Positions 57,070 to 64,000 of a DNA stretch of 64,000 bases are shown here, in pieces; the first letter of the stretch is position 1, and the number at the start of each line of letters is the position of its first letter. The stretch is taken from contig JANOCD010000021.1 in assembly GCA_031411995.1 (NCBI GenBank), positions 1-64,000 on the forward strand, given 5' to 3'. Both the position numbers and the translations under genes were made by a program. The notes under the pieces are model-generated. The model was given only the letters and a program-made list of their open reading frames with translations. It ran no database searches and was not told where the DNA came from. This DNA is from Rudanella sp031411995. GTDB taxonomy: Bacteria; Bacteroidota; Bacteroidia; Cytophagales; Spirosomataceae.

Positions 57070-59043
57070 TTAAGGCACGAGTCGAACTGTTCCCCCGGTC
57101 TGAAACCGCAGAGTTCCAAACAAATCCAATTTATTAGCCACGGCAGCCTGACTCAGCGTTACGGCATGGCCGAAAGAAATGCGAACCCGGTCGGCAGTGG
57201 TGGGTATCCGGCCGCAATTCCAGGTAACGGGCTGATGCCAGTTACCCGGCTGAACACTTGATAACTGGTTGGTGGCCGGGCAGTTAATGGTGGCCGAAGC
57301 ATCGACCGTTGATTCTGAACCGTGCGTTACGGCCCGAAGCCGGTAGTGATGAGTTACGGCATGAGTCAGCGAAAAGTCAGTGAAGCTTGTTGACCCGGCG
57401 GGCAGTTGCACCAGGCGGGAAAAGACGGTATCGAAAGCTCGTTTTCGTTCCAGCACATAGACCTGTTCGGCAGGATGGTCGGTCCAGGTAAGTTGAATGA
57501 CCGTGCCTGACACCACATTGGCCACAAAATTGGTTATGGGTATCAACGACGCACTGATGGGCACTTCCCAAAAACTGAACGCTCCCAAACCACGTCGGTT
57601 CTTGATGAATGGTCCCGGAAAAGCCTGTGCATAGCCCGGCAGCGGAGTTCCTCCACCATCAACCAGGGGATAATTGGGGGGCAAATAGCCTATTTTCTGC
57701 TCAGATCGGGAACCATTAAGATTCAAAATAAGCCGGTAGCCATCAGCCCGCCCCGACACAATGCCCCCGGCTTGTTTGTCCAGCAAAAGCCATTGCCGAA
57801 GTTGGTGCGTTAGAGCGTTTCCAGTGGCATCGGTCACGGTGGTATCATTGGGCCAAATCAATTGCTGCCCCTCATCAAACTGCACAACCAGCTCATTTTG
57901 AGCGGGGTTGGTATAATAAACCTTCTGAACGGTAGGCGAAGTAATTTGATCAGTATCTGTTCCTCCATAAAAATCGCGGTCAACCAACCGGAAAATTTCG
58001 GCTCCGGTTTGCGCGTGGCCTGCTGTATTGAAATGAATACCATCATAGCCCACCGTACCAACGGTAGCATGGCTCTGAATCAACGGCAGCAAACTACCGG
58101 CCCGACGCTGGTAGTCCCGGAAAACAGCGGTGGCTTCCAGGTGGCCATTTAACAGGTGAATTTGAAACAGGTAGAACCGACCAATTTCGGGGTAGTCGAG
58201 CCTGACGTTCTGGTACAGCTTTTCAAACTCGGTAGGCCATATCGGTGCATTCCCATTCACCTCGGTTTCGCCTTGCCGAAAGAAATACGCCTTCACCGAC
58301 CCCGACAGCCCGGCCTTACGAACGCGATACAGCAGCCGTCCATGATTAGTGTTAAGGTCAGTTGGGTTGTTGGCATTGCGAATGCTCAAATACTCGATAC
58401 CAGCCCCACCGGCCGCCCCGTTGATGACACAAACGGGAACACTATGTTGAGTCAGAATCCGGCGGGCCATTTCCATTGCCCAGGTGCCAACCAACGTCGA
58501 ATCGGTTCCGTTTGCCCTGGCCCACAGCGTATCAGCCGGATTATAGGCGGCAAGATTACTGTTTTTGACATACTCGCCAAACGTGCGGATATAGTCGCTT
58601 TGAAAGGCGTAGGTATAGGGTAGTTGATAAGCAGACGCATTCGATTGACCACAAATTACGAATACATCACCCGCCACAATGTTCTGACGGTCGGCAATCA
58701 GCAAAGAATCGACCGAGCCGACCTGATGCACAAAAAATCGTATCTGAAATTGGGCCAGTTCAGCCCGAATAGTCGCGCTAAACGAGAAGGAGGCTGTGCT
58801 TCCTGCATACGTAAGCGATTGTTTAACAGCCTGATACGGGGTATTGTTGCGCAACACCTGCATTGAGATCCGATCATAGCCAGGCTGCATAATTCGCCCG
58901 GCTATCGGGATGACAGCTACTGAGTTAGCATTACGAGGATATAGCTGGTACGAAACAGGAATCGCTGAGAACTGAACCAGTTGAGCGTAGCACAGTTCGC
59001 TTACTGAAATTAGCAGTAAGGAAAGAAAATAGTAAGCCCGCAT
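57070..59043 (-). CDS. SGNH/SASA-type esterase with FN3 and shared C-terminal module
   Basis: This 657-aa secreted protein has a signal peptide. A sialate-O-acetylesterase-like SGNH domain follows, with the serine in GDVFVICGQSNASAY (Ser134), FFRQGETEVNG in the middle and the catalytic-type YDGIHFNTAGH. A long beta-rich stretch and an FN3 domain (about 515-595) follow. The last ~65 residues (GNWHQPVTWNCGRIPTTAD ... VRLVP) form the same module as at the end of the FN3-repeat protein at 49054. It probably removes acetyl groups from glycans outside the cell. Confidence 0.82.
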   Translation of the reverse strand: MRAYYFLSLLLISVSELCYAQLVQFSAIPVSYQLYPRNANSVAVIPIAGRIMQPGYDRISMQVLRNNTPYQAVKQSLTYAGSTASFSFSATIRAELAQFQIRFFVHQVGSVDSLLIADRQNIVAGDVFVICGQSNASAYQLPYTYAFQSDYIRTFGEYVKNSNLAAYNPADTLWARANGTDSTLVGTWAMEMARRILTQHSVPVCVINGAAGGAGIEYLSIRNANNPTDLNTNHGRLLYRVRKAGLSGSVKAYFFRQGETEVNGNAPIWPTEFEKLYQNVRLDYPEIGRFYLFQIHLLNGHLEATAVFRDYQRRAGSLLPLIQSHATVGTVGYDGIHFNTAGHAQTGAEIFRLVDRDFYGGTDTDQITSPTVQKVYYTNPAQNELVVQFDEGQQLIWPNDTTVTDATGNALTHQLRQWLLLDKQAGGIVSGRADGYRLILNLNGSRSEQKIGYLPPNYPLVDGGGTPLPGYAQAFPGPFIKNRRGLGAFSFWEVPISASLIPITNFVANVVSGTVIQLTWTDHPAEQVYVLERKRAFDTVFSRLVQLPAGSTSFTDFSLTHAVTHHYRLRAVTHGSESTVDASATINCPATNQLSSVQPGNWHQPVTWNCGRIPTTADRVRISFGHAVTLSQAAVANKLDLFGTLRFQTGGTVRLVP

Positions 59044-59082
59044 ATGAAAAATAGCCTATTTCGAGGCTTCGTTTACACATAC

Positions 59083-62000
59083 CTATGCCACTTTACACGC
59101 CACCCCGTCCAATTGCTCCAACCCTCGAATAAGCGTGTTAGCGGGGTTCACTTTAACCGTTCGTGAAAGCAGGCTGACCTCGATTCGCTCGTCGGGGTCC
59201 GATACGTTGAGAATGAACGTGCAGTTGCCGGGGTGCGAGGCTACTAGTTCGTTTATTTTGGCAATCATCTGAGCATTAACCGATTGCAACCCAACAGACA
59301 CTTTCACTTCCTTGCAGAGTTTGTCGCGCAACTCATTTAATAACCGGATATTAGTGGCCTTGAATTCCAGATCAGCCGAACTCCACTTGTTTTGGGTTTT
59401 ACCCGTTACATGCAGAAACCGCCCAACCTCAATGTACTGATTCATGCGGATGTAATCTTCCCCGAACAGGGCAATTTCCATGGAGCCTTCGTAGTCTTCC
59501 AGCACGAATTTCATCCAGGGATTACCGTTTTTAGCCACCCGGTTTTCGGCCATCGACACAATACCGCCAATCTTGATCTCGGGTTGCTTTGTCTCAAAAA
59601 CTTTGGTAAGTGAGCAGTTGCAAAAAGCATCCATCTCCAGCCGGAACTCATCAAGAGGGTGCCCGGTGATGTAGAAACCCACCACATCTTTCTCAAATTT
59701 CAGCTTCTCGATCTGGTTCCATTCCGGCACAATAGGTGCTTTAGGCCGCGACAACATTGGTTCTCCCCCATTCGACCCACCAAACAACGACTGTTGAGCG
59801 GCTGCTTTCTCCGTGTGGTAGTTGTTGGCATACCGGATAATCCGTTCCAGAAACACCCCCGTTTCACCAACCGGGGTTTCAAAATATTGCGCCCGGTGAT
59901 AGTCGTCCAACGCATCGAAAGCTCCCGCGTAGGCCAGCGATTCGAGGGTTTTCTTGTTCACGGTGCGCAGGTTCACCCGAATCGCAAACTCGAAAATATC
60001 TTTGTAGGGGCCTCCCAATGTTCGCTCTTCAATCAGGGCTTCCACAGCCGCATCGCCCGCGCCTTTGATGCCGGCCAATCCGAACCGAATCTCCCCCTTT
60101 TTATTTACGCCAAACACCCGCTCCGATTCATTCACATCGGGGCCAAGCACCGGGATACCGAGGGCTTTACACTCCCCTAAAAAGAACGTAATTTTGTCGA
60201 TGTTGCCCAGGCAGGACGTTAACACAGCCGCCATGTATTCGGCTGGATAATAGGTCTTTAAGTACGCCGTTTGGTAAGCAACAAACGCATAACAGGTCGA
60301 GTGTGACTTGTTAAAGGCATAACTCGCAAAGGCTTCCCAGTCGGTCCATACTTTCTCGCAAATCTTGATATTCAGGTTGTTGGCCTTGCAGCCGTCCATG
60401 AACTTGCCCTTCATTTTGTCGAGCGTGGCGCGGTCTTTTTTGCCCATCGCCTTGCGCAACACGTCGGCATCGCCTTTGGTGAAGTTGCCGAGCTTCTGCG
60501 ACAACAACATCAATTGCTCCTGATAGACGGTAATCCCAAAGGTATCAGCCAGGTATTCCTCCATTTCGGGGAGGTCATATTTCACCTCCTCGCGACCGTG
60601 TTTTCGGTTAATGAAGGTCGGAATATACTGAATCGGACCGGGTCGGTAGAGGGCGTTCATCGCAATGAGGTCTCCGAAACGGTCAGGTTTCAGATCCTTC
60701 ATATACTTTTTCATCCCGTCGGATTCAAACTGGAAAATCGCGTTTGTTTCTCCCCGCTGAAACAACTCATACGGTTTTGGGTCGTCCAGCGGAACTGCGT
60801 CGATGTCGATGGTGATATCGTAGTTCTGCTTCACCAACCGCAGGCATTCTTTGATAATGGTGAGGTTTCGCAACCCCAAAAAAGTCCATCTTGATAACGC
60901 CCGCATCCTCAATCACTTTCCCTTCATACTGGGTGATAATCAGGTTGGTTTCTTTTGATGTCGATACCGGAACAATATCCGACAAATCGCTGGGCGCAAT
61001 AATGATCCCCGCTGCGTGAACGCCCGTGTTTCGCACCGTTCCCTCCAGCCGACGCGCCTGTTGCAACACGTTTTGCACCTTCTCGGTGTCGATCAGTTTC
61101 ATGGCCCGCCCCACCGATTGGTCGCCTGCTTCGAGGGCGCGCATCCGCTTCACATTTTCCACCTCTTCGGGCTGAATCAGATTCGCCAGCCCCCCTACTC
61201 CATCAATCGGATCTTCAAAAATCCGGCGGAGCGTCATGTTATAGGTTGGCTTGTCGGGCACAAGTTTAGCCAGCGCGTTGGCATCGTTGAGGGGCAAATC
61301 CATCACCCGCGACACATCTTTGATCGCCGATTTGGCGGCCATCGTACCGTAGGTAACAATAGCGGCTACCTGCTGCTTGCCATACTTTTCCACCACATAG
61401 TCGATCACCTTTTGGCGACCTTCGTCGTCGAAGTCCGTGTCAATATCGGGCATCGACTTCCGGTCGGGGTTCAGGAATCGCTCAAACAGTAAATCGTATT
61501 TAATTGGGTCAATGTTGGTGATACCAATGCAATAGGCCACCGCCGAACCAGCCGCCGAACCACGCCCAGGCCCCACCATCACCCCCAAATCGCGCCCGGC
61601 CTGAATAAAATCAGCCACGATCAGGAAGTAGCCAGCAAATCCCATTGTTTTCACAGTAAACAACTCAAAATCAAGCCGATCCTGCACATGGCTTTCGATT
61701 TCTCCGTAGCGTTTCCGGGCACCTTCGTAGGTCAGGTGCTTTAGGTATTCCCACTGATTGGCAACGTCGTCGGCGTGAATCTGGAACTCTTTCGGGATCG
61801 GGAAATTGGGCAACATAATGTCGCGCTTGAGCTTCAGCGTTTCCACTTTGTCCACAATTTCGTTGGTATTGTCGATGGCTTGCGGCAAGTCTTTGAAAAC
61901 CGTTGTCATCTCCTGCGTGTTCTTAAAGTAGAACTGGTCGGAGAAGAACGCGAACCGGGTATTTTTAGGCATTACCTCATCGTCGCTGAACTCCTTCATC

Positions 62001-62701
62001 GACGGAGTACTTTGCTTTTCGCCGGTATTTACACAGAGCAAAATATCGTGGGCCACCCAATCATCGCGATCCACATAGTGCGAATCATTGGAAGCAATAA
62101 TTTTTACGTTATGCTTCACGGCGAACTTCACCAACACCTCGTTGGCTTTTATCTGATCGGGAATTTCGTGACGTTGGAGTTCTACATAGTAATCCTCGCC
62201 GAAGCGGTCGAGCCACCATTTGAATTCTTTTTCGCCTGCTTCTTCGCCTTTTTTAAGAATAGTTTTCGGCACAATGGCTCCAATGCAGCAGGTGGTGGCA
62301 ATGAGGCCCTCTTTATACTGTTCGATTAAGGCTTTAGTAACGCGGGGATATTTGCCATAAAGGCCCTCCATGTAGCCCAGTGAGCATAGTTTGACCAGGT
62401 TTTTGTAGCCGGTCGGATTCTTGGCCAGCAACAACTGGTGGTAGCGAATATCTTTCTTCTCCTTGGTAAACTGCTTGATCGTATGATCGTCAACCACATA
62501 AAATTCGCACCCAACAATTGGCTTGATACCCTGCTTGGCAGCCTCGGCCACAAACTCAAACACCCCAAACATATTGCCGTGATCGGTGATGGCAACGGCG
62601 GGCATATTGTCTGCTTTCGCCTTCTTAATCAGCTTTTTAATATCGGCTTGCCCATCGAGCAGGGAGTATTGGGTATGGCAATGAAGGTGTGAGAACTGCA
62701 T
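59083..62701 (-). pseudogene. dnaE: DNA polymerase III alpha subunit, reading frame split by one extra base
   Basis: The N-terminal frame (60767-62701) has the PHP domain (LHCHTQYSLLDG, AITDHGNMFG), the polymerase segment GPGRGSAAGSAVAYCIGITN and the catalytic aspartates in MPDIDTDFDDEGRQ. The C-terminal frame (59083 to about 60880) has the rest of the fingers, the helix-hairpin-helix region and an OB fold (IGGIVSMAENRVAKNGNPWM). The join falls in an A6 run at 60878-60883: with five A's the protein reads KMDFLGLRNLT and is 1205 aa, a normal DnaE length. The six A's shift to MDFFGVAKPHH and stop at 60767. The gene is essential, so a sequencing error or a recoding event is more likely than true loss. 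Confidence 0.9.
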
Positions 62702-63208
62702 AAGAACACGATTTATTGGCCTAAAAATAGGCCTTTTTGTTCGGTCGAGAGGTATACATAACCATCAAAACGGAGAAGTTTTTCAATGATACCTGTTTAC
62801 CCGGATTGAATTGCCGGACTACGAATCAATTCGTGAGGTAGCTAATTTCTACATTTTATAGGCTTGTTTACCCACTTTTTCCTGATTCGATTTAACCAGT
62901 ATAATTTTTCGCGCAACCCTTTCGCTAAATGAACAGTCTTTTGTGCAACCAGATTAACTATAGTAACTGCTTTAAGGCAAAAGAGCAAAAGACAGGAAAC
63001 AGGCCTTTTTTTTTATTTTTTTTATTTACTCCCATTAAAACTTCCGCAAAGATGAAAAACCCCCATAGAATCATATATTGGCCGATAATTACGGTAACTC
63101 TTGTTTCGAAATGGTGGTTTACCACTCATCAAAACCGGGAAGGAAGCATTTTCTGAAAAAATATTTTCATATCGTGATTACATTTTGACCCCCCAAAACG
63201 ACTAATAC
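62702..63208. other. Intergenic region between divergent dnaE and sigma factor genes
   Basis: There is no convincing gene in 507 bases. A small hairpin (GGCCTA/TAGGCC, 62718-62733) followed by T5 on the plus strand lies 17 bp upstream of the dnaE start. A long T-rich tract is at about 63006-63029. Both promoters should be here; I found no exact TAnnTTTG box close to the sigma factor start. Confidence 0.5.
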
Positions 63209-63832
63209 ATGTCAGGCACAAAGCGGGCATTGAATAGCTTGACAGATACCGACCTATTAGCCGGTATTAGATCCGGCGACGATATAGAACGGGCCATGCG
63301 ATTTGTGTATCAATCGTATTACCGGATGCTGGAAAACTATGTCCTGACTAACACTGGGAGTCAGGATGATGCTGCCGACCTGATTCAAGAGGTTATGGTT
63401 ACGTTTATTGAAATGGTTCAGAAAGAACGGTTCCGAGGTGAATCGAGCGTGAAATCGTTTCTGTATACATTAACCAAGAACTTATGGGTCAGTGAATTAA
63501 GAAAGCGTGAGAACGAAATGAAGCGTAATGAGGAATTTGAGACCGGTAGGGATACGCTGGAGGAAGATATTTCCCAGTTCATGACCTACAAGGAAGCTCA
63601 AAAAGACATTATGGATCTGTTCGAGTCGTTAGGGTCTGGTTGTAAGCAGGTATTGACACTGTTTTATTACGAGAACCTGTCCGTGAAAGAGATTGTGGAA
63701 CGAACGGGTTATGAAAATGAACAGAATGTCAGAAACAAAAAATACAAGTGCCTGAAAGAATTGACGGATTTGGTTAAATCCTCTCCAACCGCCTTTAACA
63801 ACGTAAAAGCTGCTTTACGGCACGCAAAATGA
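63209..63832 (+). CDS. ECF-type RNA polymerase sigma-70 factor
   Basis: This 207-aa sigma factor has region 2 (LENYVLTNTGSQDDAADLIQ, then EVMVTFIEMV, SVKSFLYTLTKNLWVSELRK) and region 4 (GCKQVLTLFYYENLSVKEIV, then ERTGYENEQNVRNKKYKCLK). There is no region 1.1 or 3, so it belongs to the extracytoplasmic-function group. The next frame starts one base after its stop and is probably its regulator or partner. Confidence 0.9.
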   Translation: MSGTKRALNSLTDTDLLAGIRSGDDIERAMRFVYQSYYRMLENYVLTNTGSQDDAADLIQEVMVTFIEMVQKERFRGESSVKSFLYTLTKNLWVSELRKRENEMKRNEEFETGRDTLEEDISQFMTYKEAQKDIMDLFESLGSGCKQVLTLFYYENLSVKEIVERTGYENEQNVRNKKYKCLKELTDLVKSSPTAFNNVKAALRHAK

Positions 63833-63833
63833 A

Positions 63834-64000
63834 ATGGAAACGCTTGAACAGATTGACCGATATCTCGACCGTGCGTTGACGCTCGAAGAGGCCATCGGGC
63901 TGGAGCAAAGCCTTCAGACTGATGCTGACTTACAAAACCTCTTCGATAGAGTCACCGTAGCCCGTGATGCTGTTCGGTCGAGTGCGTTGCGAAGCCGGGT
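63834..64000 (+). CDS. Start of the gene downstream of the sigma factor, 3' end outside window
   Basis: An ATG at 63834, one base after the sigma factor stop, opens a frame to the window edge (55 codons, beginning METLEQIDRYLDRALTLEEA). It is acidic and helical, with repeated Leu-Glu pairs. In this position Bacteroidetes often carry an anti-sigma-type protein or one with a cytoplasmic helical N-terminus and a TM helix, but too little is visible to name it. Confidence 0.6.
   Translation, partial: METLEQIDRYLDRALTLEEAIGLEQSLQTDADLQNLFDRVTVARDAVRSSALRSR

Noticed and set aside
62929..63156. 75-codon open frame between dnaE and the sigma factor gene
   Set aside because: It runs through a poly-T tract, giving a run of Phe/Leu, has no homology signal I recognise, and base composition is that of the intergenic DNA.
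1..64000. tRNA, rRNA, CRISPR arrays, insertion sequences
   Set aside because: I saw no tRNA T-loop pattern in the gaps, no rRNA stretch, no regularly spaced 25-40 bp repeats and no transposase reading frame.

Overview
The window comes from a member of the Bacteroidota, most likely a Cytophagales/Spirosoma-type bacterium. The evidence is a gliding-motility CHU_C C-terminus, a type IX secretion (T9SS) sorting domain, a Bacteroidetes-type topoisomerase IV A subunit, a large carboxypeptidase-regulatory/beta-barrel outer-membrane protein, start codons without obvious Shine-Dalgarno sequences, and promoter boxes that fit the Bacteroidetes TAnnTTTG -7 consensus. I saw no rRNA, tRNA, CRISPR array, transposase or prophage. 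Most of the window is ordinary chromosome.

Layout. 1-17 kb: the 3' part of a large CHU_C adhesin-like protein, parC with a SanA-like gene, a phosphoribosylanthranilate isomerase-like protein divergent from an MFS exporter, a RecB/AddA-type helicase whose nuclease motif looks dead, a small repeat cluster, a two-gene XRE/HigA-like regulatory unit without a toxin, an ALDH3-type aldehyde dehydrogenase, and a creatininase-family/FG-GAP pair. 17-29 kb: an exopolysaccharide locus. An AT-rich leader precedes Wza, the Wzc tyrosine kinase, an initiating sugar transferase, Wzx, an acyltransferase remnant, Wzy and a GT2. Three genes on the opposite strand follow (GT4, a GT-A type transferase, WecG/TagA), and then a PHP tyrosine phosphatase that is the expected antagonist of the kinase. 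29-45 kb: small metabolic and regulatory genes (DODA-type dioxygenase, TetR/NmrA pair, methyltransferase, ROK kinase), a beta-barrel receptor, an SRAP protein, a PNPOx-like protein, a collagen-like lipoprotein, a divergent nudK/DeoR pair with a phased operator, a ModF-like ABC ATPase, folD and a T9SS-exported glycoside hydrolase. 45-64 kb: a fusion of zinc peptidase, beta-propeller and outer-membrane barrel, an FN3-repeat surface protein, an AAA ATPase, cysE, a PQQ-type sugar dehydrogenase, a response regulator, two hydrolases, dnaE broken by one extra base, and an ECF sigma factor with the start of a partner gene.

How the genes work together. The clearest system is the Wzx/Wzy-type polysaccharide locus: initiation by the polyprenyl-phosphate sugar transferase, elongation by the glycosyltransferases, flipping by Wzx, polymerisation by Wzy, export by Wza and Wzc, and Wzc dephosphorylation by the PHP phosphatase. 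The second theme is secreted and surface protein: CHU_C, T9SS CTD, FN3 and GEVED modules, and a C-terminal module shared by two unlinked genes.

The observations most worth following are the uncharacterised peptidase/propeller/barrel protein, the single-base disruption of dnaE in a T6 run, the four 10-bp-phased repeats between nudK and the DeoR gene, the AddA-like helicase lacking its nuclease residues and any adjacent AddB, and three families of intergenic inverted repeats.
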